Made by a program: the position numbers and the translations under genes. Positions 1 to 9,306 of a DNA stretch of 64,000 bases are shown here, in pieces. Position 1 is the stretch's first letter. The number at the start of each line of letters is the position of its first letter. Source of the stretch: JAXMEQ01 sp046348225 (GTDB taxonomy: Bacteria > Pseudomonadota > Gammaproteobacteria > Burkholderiales > Burkholderiaceae_C); assembly GCA_046348225.1 (NCBI GenBank), contig JAXMEQ010000005.1, forward strand, positions 124,001-188,000. The letters run 5' to 3'. Under the pieces are notes generated by a model, which was not told where the DNA came from, did no database searches, and worked only from the letters and a program-made list of their open reading frames with translations.

Positions 1-179
1 AGATCCGCAAGGACAGCCGCACCATCCTGCTGATCGAGCACGACGTCAAGCTCGTCATGGGCCTGTGCGACCGCGTCACCGTGCTCGACTACGGCAAGCA
101 GATCGCCGAAGGCACCCCTGCCGACGTGCAGAAAAACGAAAAGGTGATCGAGGCCTACCTCGGCACCGGTGGCCACTGA
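1..179 (+). CDS. livG: Branched-chain amino-acid ABC transporter ATP-binding protein LivG, C-terminal end (partial)
   Basis: Only the last 58 codons are inside the window; the frame is already open at base 3. The visible peptide has the D-loop/H-loop end of an ABC ATPase: the switch histidine in LLIEHDVKLVMGLCDRV, then VLDYGKQIAEGTPADVQ and a terminal EAYLG, the usual end of LivG-type subunits. LivG pairs with LivF on the cytoplasmic side of a branched-chain amino-acid or amide uptake system. It stops 15 bases before livF, so the two are almost certainly one operon, with permease and binding-protein genes expected upstream. Substrate cannot be told from this fragment. Confidence 0.85.
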   Translation, partial: IRKDSRTILLIEHDVKLVMGLCDRVTVLDYGKQIAEGTPADVQKNEKVIEAYLGTGGH

Positions 180-194
180 GCCCGGAGAACATTC

Positions 195-911
<717 letters not shown>

Positions 912-913
912 CC

Positions 914-1885
914 TCAGTCCACCTTCGCGCCCGACGCCTTCACCACCTTCTCGTATTTGGCGAGTTCGGCTTTCATGAAGTCGCCGAACTGCTCGGGCGT
1001 GGTGGGCACGGGTTCGGCCATCAGGCCGGCGAAGCGGGTTTTGGCCTCGGGCGAGTTGAGTGCGGCCACGAAGGCGGCGTTGAGCTTCTGCACCACGTCG
1101 CGCGGTGTGCCGGCCGGCGCCACCAGCCCCCACCAGGTGTCAATGGCAAAGCCCTTGAGCGTATCCGCCACCGGTGGAATGTCGGGCAGGGCGCTGGAGC
1201 GGCCCAGTGTGGTGACGGCCAGCGCCTTGAGCTTGCCCGCGCGGATGTTGGGCGCGGCGGTGGCCAGGTTGTCAAAGTTGTAGTCCACCTGGCCCGACAG
1301 CAGCGCCAGCTGCGCCGGGTTGCCGCCGTTGTACGGAATGTGCACCGCAAAGATGCCGGCGTCGCGCTTGAACATCTCGCCGGCCAGGTGGCCAGCGCTG
1401 CCATTGCCGCCACTGCCGTAGTTCAGCCGGGCCGGGTTGGCCTTGGCGTAGGCAATCAAATCCTGCAGGGTGTTGATCTTCAGGCGGGTGGCGGTGTCGG
1501 CGTTCATCACCAGCACGTTGGGCACGCGCAGCATCTGCGTGATGGGTGCAAAGTCTTTCGCCGCGTCGTACGGCATCTTGCTGAACAGCCAGGGGTTGAT
1601 GGCGTGCGTGGCCACCGCGGCAATGCCAATCGTCAGGCCATCGGGCGCGGCCTTGGCCACGATGTCGGCGCCAATGTTGCCGCCGCCGCCGGGCTTGTTG
1701 TCAATGATCACCGTGCCCAGGCTGTCCTTGACGCGCTCGGCCATCAGCCGCGCCGTCACGTCGATCGGGCCGCCCGGCGCGTAGGGCACCACCAGGCGGA
1801 TCGGCCGGGCCTGTGCCAGTGCCAGGGTGGGCGCGGCCAGCGCGGCGGCGGCGGAAATGACGAGGTGGCGGCGTTGCAGTGTCAT
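914..1885 (-). CDS. Bug-family (TctC-like) tripartite tricarboxylate transporter substrate-binding protein
   Basis: This 323-residue exported protein starts with a twin-arginine-like leader (MTLQRRHLVISAAAALAAP, cleavage probably after ALA-QA). It has the Bug-family hallmarks: the IRLVVPYAPGGPIDVTAR ligand loop, the IIDNKPGGGGNIGADIVAKA segment and the LNYGSGGNGSAGHLAGEMF region. Bug proteins bind carboxylates in the periplasm. They are greatly expanded in Comamonadaceae and often stand without TctAB membrane subunits, as here. The start ATG overlaps the stop of the upstream reductase gene by four bases (ATGA), so the two are translationally coupled. Ligand unknown. Confidence 0.88.
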   Translation of the reverse strand: MTLQRRHLVISAAAALAAPTLALAQARPIRLVVPYAPGGPIDVTARLMAERVKDSLGTVIIDNKPGGGGNIGADIVAKAAPDGLTIGIAAVATHAINPWLFSKMPYDAAKDFAPITQMLRVPNVLVMNADTATRLKINTLQDLIAYAKANPARLNYGSGGNGSAGHLAGEMFKRDAGIFAVHIPYNGGNPAQLALLSGQVDYNFDNLATAAPNIRAGKLKALAVTTLGRSSALPDIPPVADTLKGFAIDTWWGLVAPAGTPRDVVQKLNAAFVAALNSPEAKTRFAGLMAEPVPTTPEQFGDFMKAELAKYEKVVKASGAKVD

Positions 1886-2913
1886 GCGGTCTCCTTGTGT
1901 TTGTCGGCTTCGGTGGTGAACGAGTCGGCGTAGAACTCATCGGGCGGCAGACCGCCCAGCGCGGTGTAGTCGGCGCGGGCCGAGTCCACCACAATCGGCG
2001 CGCCGCAGGCATACACCTGGTGGCCCGACAGGTCTGGAAAGTCCTCCAGCACCGCCTTGTGGACAAAGCCGGTGCGGCCCGTCCAGCCGTCTTCCGGCAG
2101 GGCGTTGGAAATGACGGGCACGTACTTCAGGTTGGGCATCACCGCCAGCTGCGCCTGCACCCAGTCGTCCAGGTACAGGTCGGCCGGGCGGCGGCCACCC
2201 CAGTACAGCGTGGCCGGGCGGGTGATGCCCTTGAACTGCATGTGCTCGATCACGGCCTTGATGGGCGCGAAGCCTGTGCCCGACGCCAGCAGCACCATGG
2301 GCTTGGCCGAGTCGTCGCGCAGGTAGAAGCTGCCGTAGGGCCCCTCGACCCGCAGGATTTCCTTTTCCTTCATGGCGCCGAACACGTGGTCGGTGAACTT
2401 GCCGCCCGGCATGTGGCGGATGTGCAGCTCCACGCCCGGGCCGTTGTGCGGCGCATTTGCCATGCTGTAGCTGCGGCGCGCACCGTCGCGCAGGATGAAC
2501 TCCACATACTGGCCCGCGTGGTAGCGGAAGGTGTCGTTGGCCGGCAGCTGCAGCTTGACCAGCATCACGTCGTGCGACTTTTTCTCCAGCGCCGTCACGC
2601 GCGACGGCATCTTCTTGATGGGGAAGGCGCTTTCGTCGGTGACCTGGCGCGACTCCAGCACCACGTCGGTCTGCGGCACGGCGCAGCAGGTCAGGATGTA
2701 GCCCGCGGCTTCCTCTTCCGCACTCAGCGCCTTGGTCTGGTGGGTGCCGTGCACCACGGTGCCTTCGAGCTTCTTGCTCTTGCAGGAGCCGCAGGCGCCG
2801 TCCTTGCAGCCATAGGGCAGGCCAATGCCCTGGCGGATGGCCGCGGGCAGGATGGCCTCTTCAGGGTTGGCGGTGAAACTGCGCCCGCTGGGCTGCACCG
2901 TGATCTGGAACAT
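1882..2913 (-). CDS. CDP-6-deoxy-delta-3,4-glucoseen reductase-like ferredoxin/FAD/NAD oxidoreductase
   Basis: The 343-residue protein joins an N-terminal plant-type [2Fe-2S] ferredoxin domain to an FNR-type reductase. The cluster cysteines are Cys36, Cys41, Cys44 and Cys76 or 77 (GCKDGACGSC, then ILTCC). The FAD-binding RSYS is at 147-150 and the NAD(P) segment VLLASGTGFAPIKAVIEHM at about 207. It moves electrons from NAD(P)H through FAD to the iron-sulfur centre. The family is named after the E3 enzyme of 3,6-dideoxyhexose synthesis (AscD), but the same architecture serves oxygenases, and its partner here is not evident. It precedes the Bug gene in an ATGA-coupled pair and is divergent from the SDR gene. 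Confidence 0.85.
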   Translation of the reverse strand: MFQITVQPSGRSFTANPEEAILPAAIRQGIGLPYGCKDGACGSCKSKKLEGTVVHGTHQTKALSAEEEAAGYILTCCAVPQTDVVLESRQVTDESAFPIKKMPSRVTALEKKSHDVMLVKLQLPANDTFRYHAGQYVEFILRDGARRSYSMANAPHNGPGVELHIRHMPGGKFTDHVFGAMKEKEILRVEGPYGSFYLRDDSAKPMVLLASGTGFAPIKAVIEHMQFKGITRPATLYWGGRRPADLYLDDWVQAQLAVMPNLKYVPVISNALPEDGWTGRTGFVHKAVLEDFPDLSGHQVYACGAPIVVDSARADYTALGGLPPDEFYADSFTTEADKHKETA

Positions 2914-2958
2914 CTTTGGGTATCCTCGGGAGGTCTTGTACGTCTGTAGCCCCTGATT

Positions 2959-3897
2959 TTGCCTTCAAACCAAAGCCCTCTCGGCGCCCGCCCGGCGCGC
3001 TTCCGGCGCCAGCGCCTCCTGATCGTGGGGTGCGGTGACGTGGGGCAGCGCGTGGCGCGGCTGCTGGCGCCGCGCCTGCGCGTGCTGGCGCTCACGTCTT
3101 CGCCCGCGCGGGTGCCTGCCCTGCGCGCGCAGGGCATCACGCCGCTGGCCGGCAACCTGGACGCACCCGCCACCCTGCGCCGGCTGGCCGGGTTGGGCAC
3201 GCGCGTGCTGCACCTGGCGCCGCCGCCGGGCAGCGAGCAGGGCAGCCGCCCCGCCTGGTGGCTGGACCCGCGCACCCGCGCGCTGACGCAGGCGCTGCGC
3301 CGGCGCAGCCCGCCCGCCGCGCTGGTGTATGGCTCCACCAGCGGCGTGTATGGCGACTGCGCAGGCGCCTGGGTGAACGAAACCGCGGCCCTGAAGGCCA
3401 GCACCCCGCGCGCCCAGCGCCGGGTCGACGCCGAGGCGCTGGTGCGTCACCTGGGCCGCGCCTGCCTGAGCGGCGTGCGCGCCAGCATCCTGCGCATCCC
3501 CGGCATTTACGCGCCCGACCGCGAAGGCGGCACGCCGCGGGCGCGCCTCCTCAAGGGCACGCCCGTGCTGGCTGCGCCCGACGACGTGTACACCAACCAT
3601 ATCCATGCCGACGACCTGGCGCGCGCCTGCGTGGCGGCGCTGTGGCGCGGCCGCCCGCAGCGCGTGTACAACGTCAACGACGACAGCCAGCTCAAGATGG
3701 GCGACTACTTTGACCTGGCGGCCGACCTGTACGGCCTGCCGCGCCCGCCTCGCGTGCCGCGCAGCACCGCGCAGGACGCGCTGCCGCTGATGTTGCTGAG
3801 CTTCATGAGCGAATCCCGGCGGCTGGACAATACGCGGCTGAAGCAGGAATTGCGGCTGGTGTTGCGGTACCCGACGCCAGCCACAGGCCTGCTATAA
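2959..3897 (+). CDS. NAD(P)-binding SDR-type epimerase/dehydratase family protein (YeeZ-like)
   Basis: The predicted product has 312 residues. A Rossmann glycine loop LLIVGCGDVGQRVARLL lies near residue 20. The segment ALVYGSTSGVYGDC is the SDR Ser/Tyr region, and IPGIYAPDREGG and VYNVNDDSQLKMGDYFDL resemble extended SDRs of the YeeZ/NAD-dependent epimerase group. Substrate unknown. The only plausible early start is TTG at 2959; the ATG-less N terminus is a little uncertain. The stop TAA (3895-3897) lies inside the left stem of a 55-bp interspersed repeat (3891-3945), so the last two leucine codons and the stop come partly from the repeat. It is divergent from the reductase gene. Confidence 0.75.
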   Translation: MPSNQSPLGARPARFRRQRLLIVGCGDVGQRVARLLAPRLRVLALTSSPARVPALRAQGITPLAGNLDAPATLRRLAGLGTRVLHLAPPPGSEQGSRPAWWLDPRTRALTQALRRRSPPAALVYGSTSGVYGDCAGAWVNETAALKASTPRAQRRVDAEALVRHLGRACLSGVRASILRIPGIYAPDREGGTPRARLLKGTPVLAAPDDVYTNHIHADDLARACVAALWRGRPQRVYNVNDDSQLKMGDYFDLAADLYGLPRPPRVPRSTAQDALPLMLLSFMSESRRLDNTRLKQELRLVLRYPTPATGLL

Positions 3898-3945
3898 AGT
3901 TAATAGCAATAAATGCAGCATGGATGCGGGCTGGAGCTGAATTGA
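3891..3945 (+). repeat. 55-bp palindrome-headed interspersed repeat, copy 1
   Basis: The copy begins with the imperfect palindrome GCTAT-N7-ATAGC (3891-3907) and runs into the conserved tail core GCGGGCTGGAGC. It aligns without gaps to six other copies in this window. It contains the TAA stop of the SDR gene, and both the ATG (3924) and the TTG (3942) candidate starts of manC. The GGAG of the tail (3933-3936) would act as ribosome-binding site for the TTG. Confidence 0.85.
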
Positions 3946-5456
3946 GCACTCAAAATGCAAGCCAGAAGGCGGTGACCCCGGTGATCCTGTGCGGGGGCTC
4001 GGGCACGCGGCTGTGGCCGCTGTCGCGCGCCGGCTTTCCCAAACAGTTCCTGTGCCTTACCGGCAACGAAAGCCTGTTCCAGCTGGCCGCGCGCCGCCTG
4101 GCCGGGCTGTCGGCTGTGGGCGTGCCGGTGTCGGCGCCGCTGGTGGTCACCAACGACGAGCACCGCTTCCTGGCGGCGGAGCAGCTGCGCGAGGCGGGCA
4201 TTCTGCTGGGTGCCGCCCTGCTGGAGCCGGCCGGGCGCAACACCGCCCCGGCGCTGACGCTGGCCGCCCTGGCTTGCCTGGAAGCGGGCGACGACCCGGT
4301 GCTGCTGGTCACCCCGGCGGACCAGACCATCGCCGACGAGCCCGCCTTTGCCCGCTCCATGCAAGCCGCCATTGCCGAGGCGCAGGCCGGCGCCGTGGTG
4401 ATATTTGGCGTGGTGCCCGATCGGCCGGAGTCGGGCTACGGCTACATCCGAGTGGCGCGGAGCGCCGCTGCGGGCGCGTCGCAGGCGCCGGCGCAGCCGG
4501 TGGAGCGCTTCTTTGAAAAGCCCGACGCCGCCACCGCCCAAAGCTACCTGGACGCCGGCGGCCACTACTGGAATTCAGGCATGTTCGTTCTCAAGGCCTC
4601 GGTCTGGCTGCAGGCCTTGGCGCAGCTGTGCCCCGCCGTGGCGCAGGCCACCCGCGCTGCCTGGGACGCGCGCACGCACGACCCGCGCAGCCCCGCGCTG
4701 GACGCGGCATTCGTGCGACCGGGCCAGGCCGAGTTCAATGCCATCGCAGGCATCTCGATCGATCACGCGGTCATGGAGCCGCTGGCCGCACGCGGCCCGG
4801 CGGCTGCCGGGCTGCCTGCGCTCAAGATGGTGCCGCTGGACGCTGGCTGGAGCGACCTCGGCGCCTGGGACGCCGTGTGGCAAGCCCTGCCCAAAGACGG
4901 CGACGGCAACGCCCCGCTGGGCGACGTGCTCACCACCCGCAGCCAGGGCAACCTGGTGCATGCCAGCAGCCGGCTGGTGTGCCTGGTGGGCGTGCGCGAT
5001 TTGATCGTGGTGGAAACGCCCGACGCCGTGCTGGTGGCCGACCGCGCCAACAGCCAGGACGTGAAAACCGCTGTGGCCGCCCTCACCGCCGCCGGGCGGC
5101 CCGAGCTGGCCAGCCACCGCAAGGTGCACCGCCCCTGGGGCTGGTACGACAGCATCGACGAAGGCCCCCGCTTCAAGGTCAAGCGCATCATGGTCAAGCC
5201 CAAGGCCAGCCTCAGCCTCCAAATGCACCACCACCGCGCGGAACATTGGGTGGTGGTGAAGGGCACGGCCGAGATCACCCATGGCGACAAGACCCTGATC
5301 CTCACCGAGAACCAGTCCACCTACATCCCGCTGGGCGAGGTGCACCGCCTGGCCAACCCCGGCACCATGGCGCTGGAGATCATCGAGGTGCAGTCCGGCA
5401 GCTACCTTGGTGAAGACGATATCGTGCGGCTGGAAGACAGCTACGGAAGAAAGTGA
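3924..5456 (+). CDS. manC: Mannose-1-phosphate guanylyltransferase / mannose-6-phosphate isomerase (bifunctional)
   Basis: The 510-residue, type II bifunctional enzyme makes GDP-mannose for polysaccharide synthesis. The N-terminal nucleotidyltransferase carries the pyrophosphorylase motif CGGSGTRLWPLSR and the later FFEKPD. The C-terminal isomerase is a cupin with LQMHHHRAEHWVVVKGTA and the HRLANPG region. The start is ambiguous: ATG 3924 lacks a Shine-Dalgarno sequence, whereas TTG 3942 has GGAG five bases upstream; both lie inside a repeat. The first residues before VTPVILCGG are therefore repeat-derived and probably dispensable. It follows the SDR gene by 26 bases and is followed by another repeat copy. 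With galE and galU nearby it fits a surface-glycan precursor supply. Confidence 0.93.
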   Translation: MRAGAELSTQNASQKAVTPVILCGGSGTRLWPLSRAGFPKQFLCLTGNESLFQLAARRLAGLSAVGVPVSAPLVVTNDEHRFLAAEQLREAGILLGAALLEPAGRNTAPALTLAALACLEAGDDPVLLVTPADQTIADEPAFARSMQAAIAEAQAGAVVIFGVVPDRPESGYGYIRVARSAAAGASQAPAQPVERFFEKPDAATAQSYLDAGGHYWNSGMFVLKASVWLQALAQLCPAVAQATRAAWDARTHDPRSPALDAAFVRPGQAEFNAIAGISIDHAVMEPLAARGPAAAGLPALKMVPLDAGWSDLGAWDAVWQALPKDGDGNAPLGDVLTTRSQGNLVHASSRLVCLVGVRDLIVVETPDAVLVADRANSQDVKTAVAALTAAGRPELASHRKVHRPWGWYDSIDEGPRFKVKRIMVKPKASLSLQMHHHRAEHWVVVKGTAEITHGDKTLILTENQSTYIPLGEVHRLANPGTMALEIIEVQSGSYLGEDDIVRLEDSYGRK

Positions 5457-5465
5457 ACCCCAGTT

Positions 5466-5520
5466 GCTATAAATTTAGTAGCGCTTCACGCAGTATCTGC
5501 AAGGGCTACAGTCCATTTTT
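5466..5520 (+). repeat. 55-bp palindrome-headed interspersed repeat, copy 2
   Basis: The stem is GCTAT-N7-GTAGC at 5466-5482, and the tail runs TTCACGCAG ... GGGCTACAG ... ATTTTT. It lies 9 bases past the manC stop in the 177-base gap between the convergent manC and protease-like genes, and with its T-rich end it could act as a terminator for manC. The rest of the gap (5521-5633) shows nothing recognisable. Confidence 0.85.
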
Positions 5521-5633
5521 GCATGTACCCAGGGCTCTGGACGGAATCTCTCACCATGTTCCGGCTGATTCCGCAATATCAGACCTTCCCCAAAGCGCCG
5601 GGCGACAAACGCGTAGCTGTTTGTGGCCGGAAG

Positions 5634-6653
5634 TTAAATCCCGGCCGGCTTCATCATCGTGCTCATGCGGTCCACCGCCTTGAGCTTGATGGTTTTGACC
5701 TCTGCCCCCTGCAGCACCGTGAGGGTGATTTCGTCATCCGGGTTGGCGTGCTGCCACACCTGCTTGTAAAACGCCTCCAGCGTGGCCACCTTGGCGCCGT
5801 CCACCGCCAGCACCACATCGCCCGGCTGCAGGCCGGCGGCCTGGGCGGGGCTGTCCTTGTTGACGCGCAGCACGCTCACGCGGCCGCCTTGCTCGCTGGA
5901 GGTGAGGCCCAGCCAGGGCCGGCGGCTGAGCTTGCTGGTGCCGGTTTGCTGCAGTTCGCCCAGAATGGGCTTGAGCAAATCCACCGGCACAAACATGTTG
6001 CCGGGCAGGCGTGTGTTCTGCCCCAGCGCATCCATCACAAACAGGCTGCCAATGCCCAGCAGCTCGCCGCGCTGGTTGAACAGCGGCGCGCCGCTGTGGT
6101 CGCCAATGGGCGGGCTGGTGAACAGCGCGGCCTCGATGTGGTATTCCCAATAGCCGGAAAAGGGCCGCTTGCTGACCAGCTGCGTCATGGCCACGTCGCC
6201 GTCCTCCCCGCCGGTGGCGGCCATCAGTGCATCACCCGTGGCGGCGTCTTTCAGGCTGCCCAGCGGCACCGGCGCCACGCCGCGCAGGGGCAGCAGCGGG
6301 CGCAGCAGGCCAAAGCCGGTGGCCAGGTCATAGGCCACCGGGCGGGCCGGCAGCGTCTTGTTGTCTTGCGTGACCACCTGCACCGAGTCTGCCTCCAGCA
6401 GCAGGTAGCCGATGGTCAAAATCAGCCCGTCAGGCCCGATCACCGCGCCCGAGCCGCTGCGCTCGCGCCCCAGCGTCTCGGCCGAGCGGGCGCCGTCCGC
6501 CGCGCGCACCTGCACGCCCACCACCGCCGCGTTGGCCCGGGTGAGCGCGTCAATCACCGCTTGGGCGGCGGGGGGCTGTGGGGTGGCTGCGTGGGCCAGC
6601 GCCAGCAGCGAGGTGGAAAAGAAGGCGAGCCAGAGGCGGGGGAGGGTGCGCAT
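5634..6653 (-). CDS. Exported trypsin-like (S1C/HtrA-like) protein with PDZ domain, catalytic triad degenerate
   Basis: The start is ATG at 6653 (AGGAG upstream), giving 339 residues with a clear signal peptide (MRTLPRLWLAFFSTSLLALAHA). Residues about 30-235 fold like the HtrA protease domain, and about 245-325 form a PDZ domain (LRVNKDSPAQAAGLQPGDVV). The serine region is intact (GDHSGAPL, Ser187). The segment that should hold the catalytic His (TNNHVV in HtrA) reads TIGYLL (80-85), and the Asp segment reads DLATGFGLL, so His and probably Asp are missing. I recall a conserved family with the same TIGYL sequence, so this looks like a periplasmic pseudoprotease or PDZ adaptor, not a random mutant. 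Confidence 0.8.
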   Translation of the reverse strand: MRTLPRLWLAFFSTSLLALAHAATPQPPAAQAVIDALTRANAAVVGVQVRAADGARSAETLGRERSGSGAVIGPDGLILTIGYLLLEADSVQVVTQDNKTLPARPVAYDLATGFGLLRPLLPLRGVAPVPLGSLKDAATGDALMAATGGEDGDVAMTQLVSKRPFSGYWEYHIEAALFTSPPIGDHSGAPLFNQRGELLGIGSLFVMDALGQNTRLPGNMFVPVDLLKPILGELQQTGTSKLSRRPWLGLTSSEQGGRVSVLRVNKDSPAQAAGLQPGDVVLAVDGAKVATLEAFYKQVWQHANPDDEITLTVLQGAEVKTIKLKAVDRMSTMMKPAGI

Positions 6654-6777
6654 GGGAGGCTCCTGCGGGTGTGGGGGATGCCACAGACAAAGAATGCGCT
6701 GGAAATGAAGCCGAGACAAGTGCGGGGGAATTGTTGCAATCCCTGAGCGCGCGCACGGGTTTGCCGGGCATTGACTG

Positions 6778-8343
6778 TCAACCCCTATCGTCCCGCTTGA
6801 ACCATCGGCCAGTCCATTTGGACAGTCCGGCACGCAACCGGGATGCTTCCCGCATGAACTGCGCGTCCTTCAATGCACTTGAAAGCTGTTGCACCTCCGC
6901 CTGCAGCAACGAATTCGCTTCCAGGGCCTTACGTGCCGCGTCTGCCTGCTCACTGGCATTACGCGCCCAGTCAAGTCGCTGCTGGTCAAGCCATGCATTG
7001 GCTTCTTGCAGGGTTTTCAGGTAGACCTCCAGTTCTTCAGCCCTCTGTTTCCAGCGGTTTCGTTGGTCAACAAGCCAGGCAATTTGCTCGTTAAGTGCCG
7101 CGCGCTGCTGTACGAACGACAGCGAACGAAGCCATCCGATACCAACCGCGCAGGAGTCGAATGCGGGTGGGATGGAATCCGATTTGGCGCCGTCTACCGT
7201 CGGTCTGGTGACTTCGCCTCGCGCGGCAAGCAAGAAGTCGAGGTGTGCTCGTGCGATCTCGGCAGCGTGGGGTCGTTCGAGACGCCAGTTCAGATATTCG
7301 GGGGACAAGGCCAAGGCAGCTGGTACCAGGTACGCAAAAAACAGCCCGGCGAGCGCCTGCGTCCGAACAGGCTCGTCTTGAGGCAGAGCGAGCAGAGGTG
7401 AGTCGCCGTACACGTTCGCCTGTCGACCGAGAAAAACGGCCTCGAACGCCACACTGGAGTTGATGGTGTGGACAGTTGCGCACCGAGATACAAACTCAAT
7501 CGAGTCTTCCGACTGGTCTACATCAACGAAAGGAAAATGCCGGACGTGGAAGTGTGCACTCGGATGGTCTCGAACCAGAACACGGCCACTACGCTCTGTG
7601 GCTTGCCATGCCCTGTAGACAACATCAATACCAGTCACGCCTTGGCCGAACGCGACCGTGTTGGAGTCGTCTTCCACCTGCAACGCAACACCATGGGAGT
7701 ACTTCGGTGCCTGTTGTGACAGAGCACGAACTCTGTCAGCTGCCCTCGTCCAGGCCCAGCGCGCACTGTCGAAGTCTATGTCGCTGGGCTGCCGCAGGTA
7801 CTCCCCGACGACTGCGGGCGCCTCACTGTCGCCATTGACGCCCTTGAAGTCAACGTACATGGACGGACAGAATACGGGCGCACGCAGCGGACCCAGCTCA
7901 AGGTGTATGACCGGCAGGTCATGAAGCCGAGCAGCTCCCTCAAGCGACGGCATGTTGCTCCAGGCAACAACGGCACGTAATCCGCGTGTAGCAAGCTCCC
8001 CGAGTGTCGATGCGTACCAGTTGCTCAGCTCTTCATCGACCTGAGTCAGAAGAAAGTGGAAGAGGGTCAGCGGGTCATTGCACTGCCGCTCTAGCCGTGC
8101 GCCAATCGCTGGTGGTATGAGGTGTGTATGCAGCGCCTCAAGTTCAGCTCTTTCCGGGGCCTTGAAGGGGATGCCAGCAAGCTCCATGTCGTCGCCAGCT
8201 GGAACACCGTCGAACCGCAAGTGGGCTTCGTCCGCCAGAACCTGAAGGCTTTCACCAAGACTGGACCACAGGAGCAGCAGAGGCGCCAGATGGATTGCGC
8301 CCGCTCCGCGGTCGGTGAATGGAATCGGTGCAAAAGCGAACAT
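6778..8343 (-). CDS. GT99-like (KpsC/WbbB-type) putative glycosyltransferase with C-terminal coiled coil
   Basis: ATG 8343 has GGAG eight bases upstream and gives 521 residues; a TTG at 8364 would add seven. The middle resembles the KpsC/GT99 beta-Kdo transferase superfamily: an HP motif (VLVRDHPSAHFHV), then TVHTINSSVAFEAVFLG and a following VYGDSPLL, which match the SS-x-GFEA-x-LLG-x-P pattern of that family. The last ~110 residues are a long heptad-rich coiled coil (LNEQIAWLVDQRNRWKQRAE onward). Base composition is visibly less GC-rich than its neighbours, suggesting transfer. It ends 55 bases before the IS. Donor and acceptor sugars unknown. Confidence 0.6.
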   Translation of the reverse strand: MFAFAPIPFTDRGAGAIHLAPLLLLWSSLGESLQVLADEAHLRFDGVPAGDDMELAGIPFKAPERAELEALHTHLIPPAIGARLERQCNDPLTLFHFLLTQVDEELSNWYASTLGELATRGLRAVVAWSNMPSLEGAARLHDLPVIHLELGPLRAPVFCPSMYVDFKGVNGDSEAPAVVGEYLRQPSDIDFDSARWAWTRAADRVRALSQQAPKYSHGVALQVEDDSNTVAFGQGVTGIDVVYRAWQATERSGRVLVRDHPSAHFHVRHFPFVDVDQSEDSIEFVSRCATVHTINSSVAFEAVFLGRQANVYGDSPLLALPQDEPVRTQALAGLFFAYLVPAALALSPEYLNWRLERPHAAEIARAHLDFLLAARGEVTRPTVDGAKSDSIPPAFDSCAVGIGWLRSLSFVQQRAALNEQIAWLVDQRNRWKQRAEELEVYLKTLQEANAWLDQQRLDWARNASEQADAARKALEANSLLQAEVQQLSSALKDAQFMREASRLRAGLSKWTGRWFKRDDRG

Positions 8344-8436
8344 CGCGGGCTCCGGGCGGTGCAAATGGCCATGATAGAGGCCGCTCGAACCTCACTGTGA
8401 CCTTGCCCTCGTTTGGTGTAGCTCTTAGCCCGACGA

Positions 8437-9306
8437 TTACGCGGCCTTTTTGCGCTGTGCCTCGTACCAGCGTTGCTCGAACTGCATAGGGCTGAGGTAG
8501 CCCAGCGAGGAATGAAGCCGGCGGTGATTGTAGAAAGCCATCCAGTCCATCACAGCCTGTTTGGCCTGCTCTCGCGTGGCGAACTTGTGCCCATGCACGC
8601 AGGCCGTTTTCAGGCGGCCCCAGAAGCTCTCGGTCGGCGCGTTGTCCCAGCAGTTGCCCTTCCTGCTCATCGAGGAACGCATCTTCCAGTCTTTCAAAGC
8701 ATCCTGGAATTCGCCGCTGCAATACTGGCTGCCCCTGTCGCTGTGGAATATCAGACCAGTCGGCGGGCGCCGCCGCCACCACGCCATGGCCAGCGCGTCC
8801 TTGACCAGGCCCGCCTGCATGTGCGGCTGCAGGCTCCAGCCCACCACCTGACGGCTGAACAGGTCGATGACCGCAGCCAGGTACAGCCAGCCCTCGTCGG
8901 TGGCGATGTAGGTGATGTCTCCACTCCACAGCTGGTTGGGTGCCTCGGGGGTAAAGCGCCGCTGCACCAGGTCTGGTGCCACCGGCAGACTGTGGCGGCT
9001 GTCGGTGGTGACCACAAACTTGCGCTTGGTTCTGGCACGGATACCGTGCTGCTGCATCAACTTGCGCACCCTGTCCTTGCCCACCCGGATGCCCCTGGCC
9101 AGCAGTTCCTTGTGCATCCGAGGCCAGCCGTATTCCCCCTTGACCTCGGCGTGGATGGCGCGGATGTGTGCCAGCAGTGCTTCGTCGCTGTGGCGCCCGC
9201 CGGGCCTGCCAGCGATGTCCTGTGGGCGGCGCAGCCAGTTGAAGTAGCCGCTGGCGCTGACCTCCAGCACGCCGCAGGAGACGCTCACCGGGTACTGCTG
9301 CCTCAT
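8437..9306 (-). CDS. IS3-family transposase OrfB (DDE integrase domain)
   Basis: The 289-residue protein is a full-length IS3 OrfB. An HTH_21 region (HAEVKGEYGWPRMHKELL, GIRVGKDRVRKLM) precedes the rve integrase core, with the triad Asp in WSGDITYI, Asp in IFHSDRGSQY and Glu in DNAPTESFWGRLK. No frameshift or stop interrupts it, so the element may be active. Its ATG overlaps the orfA stop. The active transposase is expected to be an OrfAB fusion made by -1 slippage upstream: the orfB frame is open from the slippery run to this ATG, and that stretch reads RYAWIHQMRQQYPV, the usual junction of IS3 fusions. Confidence 0.95.
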   Translation of the reverse strand: MRQQYPVSVSCGVLEVSASGYFNWLRRPQDIAGRPGGRHSDEALLAHIRAIHAEVKGEYGWPRMHKELLARGIRVGKDRVRKLMQQHGIRARTKRKFVVTTDSRHSLPVAPDLVQRRFTPEAPNQLWSGDITYIATDEGWLYLAAVIDLFSRQVVGWSLQPHMQAGLVKDALAMAWWRRRPPTGLIFHSDRGSQYCSGEFQDALKDWKMRSSMSRKGNCWDNAPTESFWGRLKTACVHGHKFATREQAKQAVMDWMAFYNHRRLHSSLGYLSPMQFEQRWYEAQRKKAA

